A stretch of DNA of 6,337 nt from a bacterium (GTDB taxonomy: Bacteria; JAMCPX01). The stretch lies in NCBI GenBank assembly GCA_021787655.1, contig JAJYLM010000131.1, positions 1 through 6,337 of the forward strand, given 5' to 3'. Both the position numbers and the translations under genes were made by a program. The notes beneath the pieces are model-generated. The model made no database searches and was not told where the DNA came from. It saw nothing but the letters and a program-made list of their open reading frames with translations. This document shows positions 1-6,083 of this stretch, in pieces. Within the stretch, counting starts at the first letter, position 1. Each line of letters starts with the position of its first letter.

Positions 1-414
1 TCCCTCGCCCCTGATGATGGCCTTCAATTCGCGGTTCTCCCGGCCCAGACGCCTGAGCTCGAGCGCGTTCTTCACGGTCAGCAGGAGACGGTCCATGTCG
101 ATGGGCTTGGTTATGTAGTCGAACGCCTTCTTCTTCATTGCTTCCACGGCCTTCGATATGGTCCCGTAGCCGGTCAGGATGACGACGAGCGGAGGGTCCT
201 GCAGCAGCGAGAGCGCCTCGAGCAGCTTGATACCGTCCATGCCGGGCATCGCCTGGTCCGTGACAACGAGGTCCAGGAGGTTGTTCTGTGCGATAGCGAC
301 GACCTCGTGCGGCCTGTTCGTCGCCTTTGCCGTGTACCCGTGATCCGCGAGGATCTTTACGATGATCTCCGCCTGCTTTATTTCATCGTCCACGACGACG
401 ATATTATACTCCAT
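1..414 (-). CDS. NtrC-family response regulator, receiver domain (partial, C-terminus outside window)
   Basis: The frame stays open for 138 codons from the ATG at 414-412 and runs off the left edge. It starts MEYNIVVVDDE. The receiver domain (about residues 3-115) has all the expected residues: acidic pair D9/D10, phospho-acceptor D53 in VVTDQAMPGMDG, T81 in ILTGYG, and K103 in YITKPID. Residues 116-138 (LELRRLGRENRELKAI) form the helical linker that usually leads into a sigma-54 AAA+ domain in the NtrC/AtoC/ZraR class. That output domain is not in the window, so the class is inferred from receiver and linker style. A GGGAG Shine-Dalgarno (421-425) lies six bases before the ATG. The first 11 bases overlap the end of the kinase gene, indicating translational coupling and a cognate pair. 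It would be phosphorylated at D53 by that kinase and act in the cytoplasm as a transcription activator. Confidence 0.94.
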   Translation of the reverse strand, partial: MEYNIVVVDDEIKQAEIIVKILADHGYTAKATNRPHEVVAIAQNNLLDLVVTDQAMPGMDGIKLLEALSLLQDPPLVVILTGYGTISKAVEAMKKKAFDYITKPIDMDRLLLTVKNALELRRLGRENRELKAIIRGEG

Positions 415-1915
415 GGTACGCTCCCGCTTTCGCCAGCGGCAGGGTAATGGTAAATTCCGTGCCCCTGTCCGGTCCGGTCACGACCGAGATCGTTCCGTTG
501 TGCTGCGCGATGACGTCTTTGCTGATTGCCAGTCCCAGTCCTATGCCCGTTTCCTTGGTCGTGAAGAACGGTTCGAAGATCTTGTCCCTGATATCGTCCG
601 ATATGCCCGACCCGCTGTCCCTGAAAACCACCCGGCATTGATCCAGCGCCGCGCTCAGCCCGATGGCAAGCGTGCCTCCGTACGGCATCGCGTCGATGGC
701 GTTCAGGACGATATTGAGGAACGCGGTTTTGAGCTGTTCGGCCTCTCCGGTCACCTCCACCCGCACATCCGGAAGGACGAGGTCGATACGGATACCCTGG
801 GATTCAGCCTTGTTCTTTATCAGGCCCGTCAGTTGTTCGAGGAGCACATTGACACTGATGATCTCCGTATGCTCGATCGTTGTTTTTCCGCGGCTCAGGA
901 ACTGTTCGGTCAGCCGGTTCAGGCGGTAGAGCTCTGCCTTGATGGTTTCCATGGTGCCGACGAATTCGTCTCTCGTCTTTTCGTCGAGACCGGATGCCCT
1001 GGCCTTGAGGTGATCGATGCTCAGGTTGATCAGATTCAGCGGGTTTTTGATCTCGTGCGCAAGCCCGGCTGAAAGCTGGCCGAGCCGTGAAAGTTCTTCC
1101 GCCTTGTGCAGTTTGTCCTCGAGATCCCGCTTCTCGGACAGGCTCCTCACCATATTGTTGAAGCCTTTATTGAGCGTGCCGATCTCGTCGTTGCGGTCCT
1201 CGGTAAGCCGGACGGTGAGGTCGCCGTCGGAGACCATCTTTTCCGCATCGATCACGTTGTAGATGGGTCTGGTATACCTGCTGGACAGGTACATCACTGC
1301 GGCCATGCCGAGGCTGAGGATGATGATGGTAACGAGGATCCGCTCATAGAACGTGGATTCAAGCATCTGCTGGATATCGTCGAGGTGCATGACGATATGA
1401 GCGTACCCGAGCTGAACGTTGCCGACGATGATAGGAACGATGATGTTATAGGATTTCTGCGGCAATGTTGCGTGCTCCTCGCCGAGGTTTGCCGTTATCA
1501 TGAATTCCCGCTTGGGGTGGATGATGGATATCATCTTGCCCTTGTGCTTCGGGTTCGAGCTCGCGATGATCTGGTTCTCGTTGTTCACGATGGAAATTTC
1601 CTTCACACCCTTTTCTTTCAGGCTGTTGATGTACGACTGCAGCCGCGCTTCATCCGTTTTGCCCGTCCCCATGGTGAGCTGCTGGACCCCGATCTGGATG
1701 GCGGATGAAAGCTCGAGCGTGTCATCCATGATGTTCCGCAGGAGCATATTTTCGCTGTTATAATGCAAAAACGAAAGCAGCCCGAGCATCAGGATCATGA
1801 TCATCAGCATTGCCAGCGTCAGTTTGAACTTCAGGGGGAGGTTATAGAACTGCTGCTCAAGGCCATGCCATGCCGCCTTTATTTTTTCCGCATAATACCG
1901 GAAGGTTGCTTTCAT
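404..1915 (-). CDS. Membrane-bound sensor histidine kinase (Cache-like sensor, HAMP, HisKA, HATPase_c)
   Basis: This is a 503-residue inner-membrane kinase, starting MKATFRYYAEK. TM1 spans about residues 29-50 and TM2 about 192-211. They flank about 140 extracytoplasmic residues that look like a Cache/PAS-type ligand domain (SIVNNENQIIASSNPKHKGK near 108-127). A HAMP domain follows (about 211-263), then the HisKA dimerisation helix with phospho-acceptor H287 in AGLAHEIKNPLN. The ATPase domain has the N-box with N405 (NIVLNAIDAMP), the G1 box D433-S-G-S-G437, the F-box (FEPFFTTKE) and the G2 box ETGIGLGL. All catalytic motifs are intact. The architecture resembles AtoS/ZraS/NtrB-type kinases paired with NtrC regulators. 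The frame stays open upstream to 2209, but that stretch is antiparallel low-complexity shadow inside the preceding gene. The ATG at 1915 gives a natural N-terminus and forms an ATGA overlap with the preceding stop codon. The ligand is unknown; a substrate or product of the two upstream dehydratases is a reasonable guess. Confidence 0.96.
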   Translation of the reverse strand: MKATFRYYAEKIKAAWHGLEQQFYNLPLKFKLTLAMLMIMILMLGLLSFLHYNSENMLLRNIMDDTLELSSAIQIGVQQLTMGTGKTDEARLQSYINSLKEKGVKEISIVNNENQIIASSNPKHKGKMISIIHPKREFMITANLGEEHATLPQKSYNIIVPIIVGNVQLGYAHIVMHLDDIQQMLESTFYERILVTIIILSLGMAAVMYLSSRYTRPIYNVIDAEKMVSDGDLTVRLTEDRNDEIGTLNKGFNNMVRSLSEKRDLEDKLHKAEELSRLGQLSAGLAHEIKNPLNLINLSIDHLKARASGLDEKTRDEFVGTMETIKAELYRLNRLTEQFLSRGKTTIEHTEIISVNVLLEQLTGLIKNKAESQGIRIDLVLPDVRVEVTGEAEQLKTAFLNIVLNAIDAMPYGGTLAIGLSAALDQCRVVFRDSGSGISDDIRDKIFEPFFTTKETGIGLGLAISKDVIAQHNGTISVVTGPDRGTEFTITLPLAKAGAYHGV

Positions 1916-3423
1916 GGCTTGTTCCGCCCGGAGCCGTCTCCGGTTTGCTTCCGGCCCCCTGCGGGCGTGTCTGCTGGAGCATCGTCCCCGATACCGCAGA
2001 GTTTCCAGGAGAGCTTCTGCTTCTGTTTTATATCGACAAGACGGGCTATCATGATCCGCTGCGCCTGCGGCGAACCCGCCCCGTGCAGAGACTCGGTCAG
2101 GTACCCGACCGCGGCACTTCCCAGGGTAAGGTTCTCGATGAGCCGCAGGATGCGCATCCTGTTCTCTGCCGGAACTCCGCTTTTCCCGGCGAAGTACTTT
2201 CTGAGCCATGGCCCGATCTGTTCGGACCTGAGATCCTCCTCGGACGGCATGGTGACGACCAGTCCTCCCGCGATGTCCTGTGCAAGCCGGGAAATCTCGT
2301 AGGGAAACCGCGTCACGTTCTGCTTGTGGACGTTCGCCAGCAGCGCATCGACGCTGTAGGTCCCGCTGTTTTCCCGGTGACCCTCAGCGGCGCATGCGAT
2401 ACACCCGCAGTACAGGGTCTCGTTGAGGTGGTTCATCTCGACGATCTTGTCCCTGACGTGCGAGGCCCTGTCCGTTCCGTTGTACTCTGCAATGGTCTGC
2501 ACTGCACCGATCAGCACGTCGCCGACACCGACCTTGCACGCGTAGCTCTGCCGGTGATAGGAGGCAAAGTGCTCCACCAGGCTGCCGGCAAACCCGTATT
2601 CACGGTACATGAAGACCCTGTCCCACGGGACGACAACATCATCGAAGACCATGAGCGCCTCATGACCGCCAAAGGAAACATTGCCGCGGTCCATCCTGCC
2701 GCGCTCAAGCTTCCTCGTGTCGCTCGCCTGCCGTCCGATGATGTAGGTGATTCCCGGGGTATCGCTCGGTACGGCAAACGAGACGGCATAGTCCTTATCC
2801 TGTTCCCGCATGGTGATGGTCGGCATGACGATGACCTCGTGGGAATTCACGGCGCCGGTCTGGTGGACCTTGGCGCCCCGCACCACGATACCGTCCTTCC
2901 GCTCTTCGACGACCCGCAGATACATATCCGGATCGCTCTGCTGGTGCGGTGGCAGGGATCGGTCGCCTTTGGGATCCGTCATGGCGCCGTCGCAGACGAG
3001 GTCCTGATCCTGCACGTACTCCAGGTACCGCAAAAATCGTTCATGGTACGACGTACCATGGGCAGCATCGATGTCGTAGGTCACGATGGAAAGTGCGTTC
3101 AGGGCGTCCATACCCACACACCTCTGGAAACAACATCCCGTGATGCTGCCCATGAGCCGGCCCATTTTGCTCTTTTTGACAAGATCGTCCACGCTCTGAT
3201 GGATGTGGGTAAAACGGTTGATCTTCCTGCCGGTGATGTGGGAGGTGGCGGTCATGATGTCAGCATTCTCCGGTTTCATGGCCATAGCATACGTCATTGC
3301 CACCGCATTCAACGACGGCCTCAGTACGGGGTTATCGACCACGTTTTCAATACGCTTGCCGAACAGGTAGACGTTCAGGCTGAGCTTCCTGAGGCTCTCA
3401 ATATATTCTTCCGGTGTTTTCAT
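1912..3423 (-). CDS. abfD: 4-hydroxybutyryl-CoA dehydratase / vinylacetyl-CoA isomerase-like protein (HpaB superfamily)
   Basis: This 503-residue protein aligns from its first residues (TPEEYIESLRKL) with the AbfD family. That family uses FAD and a [4Fe-4S] cluster to convert 4-hydroxybutyryl-CoA to crotonyl-CoA by a ketyl-radical route in anaerobic fermentation and autotrophic cycles. Family hallmarks are present: CFQRCVGMDALNA with cluster cysteines C98 and C102, DGAMTDPKGDR (145-155), AKVHQTG with T189, E255 in GGHEALMVFDD, H290 and Y294 in YHRQSYACKVGVGD, C296, NETLYCGCIAC (334-344), and E444 in TESLHGAGSPQAQRIMIA. One oddity is that H290 and C296 are six apart, against seven (H292/C299) in the clostridial enzyme as I remember it. 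The C-terminus carries a polar Gly/Asp-rich tail (about 476-503) and lacks some residues near 400. Longer upstream reading adds non-family sequence and is rejected. AGGAG and AGAGGA stand close before the ATG. It lies 61 bases after the IlvD-like gene and overlaps the kinase start by four bases. The family is secure; the exact substrate is not. Confidence 0.9.
   Translation of the reverse strand: MKTPEEYIESLRKLSLNVYLFGKRIENVVDNPVLRPSLNAVAMTYAMAMKPENADIMTATSHITGRKINRFTHIHQSVDDLVKKSKMGRLMGSITGCCFQRCVGMDALNALSIVTYDIDAAHGTSYHERFLRYLEYVQDQDLVCDGAMTDPKGDRSLPPHQQSDPDMYLRVVEERKDGIVVRGAKVHQTGAVNSHEVIVMPTITMREQDKDYAVSFAVPSDTPGITYIIGRQASDTRKLERGRMDRGNVSFGGHEALMVFDDVVVPWDRVFMYREYGFAGSLVEHFASYHRQSYACKVGVGDVLIGAVQTIAEYNGTDRASHVRDKIVEMNHLNETLYCGCIACAAEGHRENSGTYSVDALLANVHKQNVTRFPYEISRLAQDIAGGLVVTMPSEEDLRSEQIGPWLRKYFAGKSGVPAENRMRILRLIENLTLGSAAVGYLTESLHGAGSPQAQRIMIARLVDIKQKQKLSWKLCGIGDDAPADTPAGGRKQTGDGSGRNKP
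3042..3060. repeat. Perfect 8-bp inverted repeat inside the AbfD-like gene
   Basis: CATGGTAC and GTACCATG are perfect complements separated by GAC. The repeat lies in the codons for residues 122-127 (HGTSYH). The protein is conserved here, so the palindrome may be a by-product of codon choice. It is real as a sequence feature; a function is not supported. Confidence 0.5.
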
Positions 3424-3444
3424 CGCTCCTGTGTCCTCTGATCC

Positions 3445-3473
3445 TGTATATGTCCGAACACAAAATAATGCAA
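3445..3473 (-). promoter_or_regulatory. Candidate internal promoter before the AbfD-like gene
   Basis: In the 61-base gap between the two dehydratase genes the minus strand reads TTGCAT (3473-3468), 17 bases, TATACA (3450-3445). The -10 and the bases after it (TATACAGGA) are identical to those of the promoter before the IlvD-like gene. If active, it would let the AbfD-like enzyme and the two-component system be made without the IlvD-like enzyme. The -35 is poor. Confidence 0.3.
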
Positions 3474-3480
3474 CCGGACA
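3451..3480 (-). repeat. Intercistronic inverted repeat (possible RNA hairpin)
   Basis: TGTCCG (3451-3456) and CGGACA (3475-3480) are perfect six-base inverted arms around an 18-base AT-rich centre, just after the IlvD-like stop codon. There is no U-tract, so it is not a convincing terminator. It could be an mRNA processing or stability hairpin, or an operator overlapping the candidate internal promoter. Confidence 0.35.
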
Positions 3481-3484
3481 AAGC

Positions 3485-5203
3485 CTATGGAAGCCGGCGC
3501 GGCAGCATGGCCCCGGTCTCAAACTGTCCGGCAGACAGGTACCACTGAACGAGCACACCTTCCTTGATCTTGGCTTCCGGCGGCTTCCACGCAGCCAACC
3601 GCTGGCGGATTTCGGTTTCCGTGAGGTCAACGGAAACCTCCCGTTTCTCCACATCGATGGTGATCCGGTCACCATCCCTGACAGCGGCTATCGGTCCACC
3701 CGTCTGCGCCTCAGGGGAAATATAGCCGACGTAGAGTGCGCCGGTCGTTGCCCCGGAGAACCTCGAATCCGTAATCACGGCAACGTCATGCAGACCGAGA
3801 GAGCCGAGGATCAGCACCGTCCTGAAATTCTCGGCGAAACCGGGCCCTCCCCGCGGTCCCTGGTACCGCAGGACGATCACATCGCCGGATACGATGTCAC
3901 CGTTGAGAATGGCGAACAGCGCGAACTGTTCTTCATCGAAACATTTCGCCGTTCCGGTAAAGAAGCGGTTTTCCTTCTTTACGATCGTGTACCGCGCAAG
4001 TGCACCGTTGGGCGCAAGGTTGCCGCGCATGACCACGATGCCGCCGAACGGTGAAATGGCCTGTTCTGCCGGCAGGATAACCCGGTCGTTGCGGACCGAT
4101 ACCGCGGCGAGCCTGTCGCCGATAGTCTCACCGGTCACCGTGGGCCTGTCCACGGCGACATCCCTTTGGATCCTTTTCAGAACAGCAAGGGGACCGCCTG
4201 CGTTGTGCAGGTCTTTCATGGTAAAGGGGCCGCTCGGCCGGAGGGGCACGAGATACGGCGTTGTATCGGATATTTCGGATACCGTTTCGAGGCCCACATC
4301 CAGCGACATCGTTGATGCGAGAGCAAGCAGGTGGAGTATGCCGTTGGTGCTCCCGGATACCGCCATGATCAGCCGAAGGGCGTCTTTGATCGCGGGTGTT
4401 GTCACGAAATCCTTAAACCTCCTGCCCTGTTTGACGAGTTCCACGATGGCATACCCTGTTTGCTTTGCAAGCCTCACCCGGTGCATGAGGTTTCCGCCGG
4501 AGACCGTCGCGACGCCCGGCAGGGTGAGCCCCATGACCTCGGTTGCCATTTGCACGGTATTTGCCGTGGTAAGCTCGGGACACGCACCGCAGGACGTCAC
4601 CCATTTGTCCTCCATGGAATACATAGTCCTGCGGAACTCTTCCTCGTCCATTTTTCCGGCAAGGGTCCTGTTGACACCCTCGAGGATAACGTCCGTTGGA
4701 AACGTCGTCGGTTTACCCTCGAACATGCCCGGCTCTGCAGGTCCGCCCGTATAAAAGATGGTCGGCAGGTTGAGCCGGGCACCCGCAAGCCACAGTCCGG
4801 GAACCGACTTGTCACACGTCCCCATCATGACGAGACCATCGGCACCGAGATTTTTGACCTGTATCTCCACGGAATCGGCTATGGCATCGCGCTGGGGAAG
4901 ATCGTACAAGAGCAGGGTCGGATCGAGTGAGCCGTCCTTGCAGTAGCCGCCGCACGGCCCTATGGTATTAAACTCAACAGGCGTGCCCCCTGCGAGATAG
5001 ATGCCTGCTTTGACGGCATCTGCGAGTGCCTTCAGGTGGACGTGGCCGATGCCGGCATCCTGCATCGAGTTTGCTATGACAATGAGAGGACGGTCCAGCT
5101 CCTGGTCCGTAAAGCCGCTCGCCTTGTAGAAAAAACGGTGCGTTTTTACCTGCGAGAACAACTCCAGAGATTTGAGTATTTGTTCTTTCGTGAGTTTTTC
5201 CAT
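3485..5203 (-). CDS. IlvD/Edd-family Fe-S dehydratase (dihydroxy-acid dehydratase-like)
   Basis: This 572-residue cytoplasmic protein has full family length. Members remove water from 2,3-dihydroxy acids or sugar acids to give 2-keto acids, using an Fe-S cluster and Mg2+. Visible landmarks are ANSMQDAGIGHVHL (44-57); CDKSVPGLWLAGA (130-142), the first family signature with cluster cysteine C130 and lysine K132; SCGACPELTTAN (204-215) with C208 as the probable second cluster ligand; SGSTNGILHLLALA (283-296); GPRGGPGFAE (449-458) with a likely metal-binding Glu; and TDSRFSGATTG (478-488) with the likely catalytic Ser 483. Gly at 53 where [2Fe-2S] members have Cys places it nearer the E. coli IlvD-like class. 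Departures from the family are a Cys-containing segment GPCGGYCKDGS (82-92) at the metal-loop position, TDS instead of TDG, and Tyr 494 where the family has His. A leucine/valine biosynthetic role is therefore doubtful; no other ilv or leu gene is nearby. A GGGAGGG ribosome site (5211-5217) lies seven bases before the ATG. It is the first gene of the operon. Confidence 0.92.
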   Translation of the reverse strand: MEKLTKEQILKSLELFSQVKTHRFFYKASGFTDQELDRPLIVIANSMQDAGIGHVHLKALADAVKAGIYLAGGTPVEFNTIGPCGGYCKDGSLDPTLLLYDLPQRDAIADSVEIQVKNLGADGLVMMGTCDKSVPGLWLAGARLNLPTIFYTGGPAEPGMFEGKPTTFPTDVILEGVNRTLAGKMDEEEFRRTMYSMEDKWVTSCGACPELTTANTVQMATEVMGLTLPGVATVSGGNLMHRVRLAKQTGYAIVELVKQGRRFKDFVTTPAIKDALRLIMAVSGSTNGILHLLALASTMSLDVGLETVSEISDTTPYLVPLRPSGPFTMKDLHNAGGPLAVLKRIQRDVAVDRPTVTGETIGDRLAAVSVRNDRVILPAEQAISPFGGIVVMRGNLAPNGALARYTIVKKENRFFTGTAKCFDEEQFALFAILNGDIVSGDVIVLRYQGPRGGPGFAENFRTVLILGSLGLHDVAVITDSRFSGATTGALYVGYISPEAQTGGPIAAVRDGDRITIDVEKREVSVDLTETEIRQRLAAWKPPEAKIKEGVLVQWYLSAGQFETGAMLPRRLP

Positions 5204-5210
5204 ACAGCAT

Positions 5211-5217
5211 CCCTCCC
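5211..5217 (-). promoter_or_regulatory. Strong Shine-Dalgarno site of the IlvD-like gene
   Basis: Read on the minus strand this is GGGAGGG, seven bases before the ATG at 5203. It fixes the start of the first operon gene and rules out the out-of-frame ATG at 5210. Confidence 0.8.
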
Positions 5218-5256
5218 GGCCTTCTTGCCCTGCGGCTTTTCCGGCCGCTGTGTTCC

Positions 5257-5285
5257 TGTATACCCCGTTATCCGCGCTTTTTCAA
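5257..5285 (-). promoter_or_regulatory. Candidate sigma-70-type promoter of the dehydratase/two-component operon
   Basis: On the minus strand, TTGAAA (5285-5280) is followed after exactly 17 bases by TATACA (5262-5257). This would start transcription near 5250 and give a leader of roughly 45 bases before the ATG at 5203. The leader contains a small GCGGC/GCCGC stem (5232-5248). No GG-N10-GC sigma-54 element was found on either strand between 5204 and 5349. The assignment rests on sequence only. Confidence 0.45.
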
Positions 5286-5309
5286 CAACACGGTCCCGCG
5301 GTTTACAAT
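5281..5309 (+). promoter_or_regulatory. Candidate promoter of the exported-protein gene
   Basis: TTCAAC (5281-5286), 17 bases, then TACAAT (5304-5309, five of six matches to the -10 consensus). Transcription would begin near 5316, about 34 bases before the ATG at 5350. The -35 is weak and overlaps the -35 of the divergent operon promoter. A short inverted repeat, CCGCG (5296-5300) and CGCGG (5320-5324), flanks the -10 and could be an operator, though arms this short may be chance. Confidence 0.35.
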
Positions 5310-5349
5310 TCTCTTTCCTCGCGGCAGAAGGTATGCTACCACAGAACGT

Positions 5350-6072
5350 ATGAAACCATTCTTACTCTCCCTGTTCATGGCCGTTGTTCTGATGAGCACG
5401 GTCGTCACAGTTCACGCCGACGCAGGATCAGACGGCACTGCAGGGGATAGAATTCAGTACATCCAGCAGGCTCTGGATGCAGGCACCGGCGCTGCAACGC
5501 TCTGGTGGGACGGCTGGGTTGCATTCTATTCGGGTGCCACTGCAGTTTCACTCACTGCAGCCCTGACGACCAACAGCAAAGTGCTTCAGGTCACCGGGGG
5601 TATCTCCGCAGCCGAGTCGCTGATCGGTCTCGGAGGAATGCTGATATTTCCCTTCAGGGCACGGACAGCAGCCGAAGCACTCCGGAATATGCCCGACAGC
5701 ACGCCTGAGGAAAAGGCGCAAAAACTTGCCGCAGCAGAGAACTACCTCCGGCAGTCATCCGATGCAGAGATCGCAGGCAAAGCATGGGTACAGCACCTTC
5801 TCGGCGTCCTCGTGAATGCAGCAGGTGCAGGGGTTGCCTGGAGCGTGTATGGCAGCCGGATTCGGCAGGGCGGCGGCACACCGTGGCAGCAGGCACTTGA
5901 ACTCTTCGTCATCGGTACCGGTGTGAGCGAACTCCAGATCTGGACAGAACCGACGCGCGCTATCTCTGACGAAAAGAACTACCGGGACACCTACCACCCG
6001 CACATCGAGTCAAGCTTCCTGATCCTGCCTTCGGAAAACGGGTTGAGTGTGATGGCAGCCGTCAGGTTCTGA
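5350..6072 (+). CDS. Exported protein of unknown function (240 residues, signal peptide)
   Basis: I do not recognise a family. The N-terminus (MKPFLLSLFMAVVLMSTVVT, then VHA) is a clear Sec signal peptide with likely cleavage after A23, before DAGSDG. The mature part has an aromatic segment LWWDGWVAFYSG (51-62), a small-residue-rich helix (62-100) ending LIGLGGMLIFPF, a charged helical stretch (103-142, TPEEKAQKLAAAENYLRQ) that could be a short coiled coil, and a second hydrophobic Gly/Ala segment (144-167). A polar tail ends ENGLSVMAAVRF, with a C-terminal Phe of the kind seen at the end of outer-membrane barrels, but the rest looks helical. It may therefore be a periplasmic or membrane-associated helical protein. 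The start is the only reasonable ATG in frame; the nearest ribosome-site-like sequence, AGAAGG (5326-5331), is far upstream and weak. It is transcribed divergently from the dehydratase operon and converges with the transpeptidase gene. Confidence 0.8.
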   Translation: MKPFLLSLFMAVVLMSTVVTVHADAGSDGTAGDRIQYIQQALDAGTGAATLWWDGWVAFYSGATAVSLTAALTTNSKVLQVTGGISAAESLIGLGGMLIFPFRARTAAEALRNMPDSTPEEKAQKLAAAENYLRQSSDAEIAGKAWVQHLLGVLVNAAGAGVAWSVYGSRIRQGGGTPWQQALELFVIGTGVSELQIWTEPTRAISDEKNYRDTYHPHIESSFLILPSENGLSVMAAVRF

Positions 6073-6083
6073 CAGCGCGACGC

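Noticed and set aside
362..1708. Plus-strand open frames opposite the histidine kinase (362-1072, 1106-1708)
   Set aside because: The kinase on the minus strand has every catalytic motif in order; the opposite frames show only complementary codon bias.
1916..2209. N-terminal extension of the histidine kinase frame to an upstream start
   Set aside because: The extra 98 residues are Arg/Ala-rich and lie within the AbfD-like coding region. The ATG at 1915 overlaps the preceding stop as ATGA and gives a natural kinase N-terminus.
1870..3441. A 523-codon open frame on the plus strand opposite the AbfD-like gene
   Set aside because: It is an antisense shadow of a conserved gene in GC-rich DNA. 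Its translation is rich in His, Arg, Asp and Pro, shows no domain, and lacks a ribosome site.
3424..3675. N-terminal extension of the AbfD-like frame into the end of the IlvD-like gene
   Set aside because: Family similarity begins at MKTPEEYIESLRKL. The upstream residues match nothing in the family and overlap coding sequence in another frame.
3894..4930. Plus-strand open frames opposite the IlvD-like gene (3894-4754, 4331-4930)
   Set aside because: They are shadows of a full-length conserved enzyme, with no recognisable domain or ribosome site.
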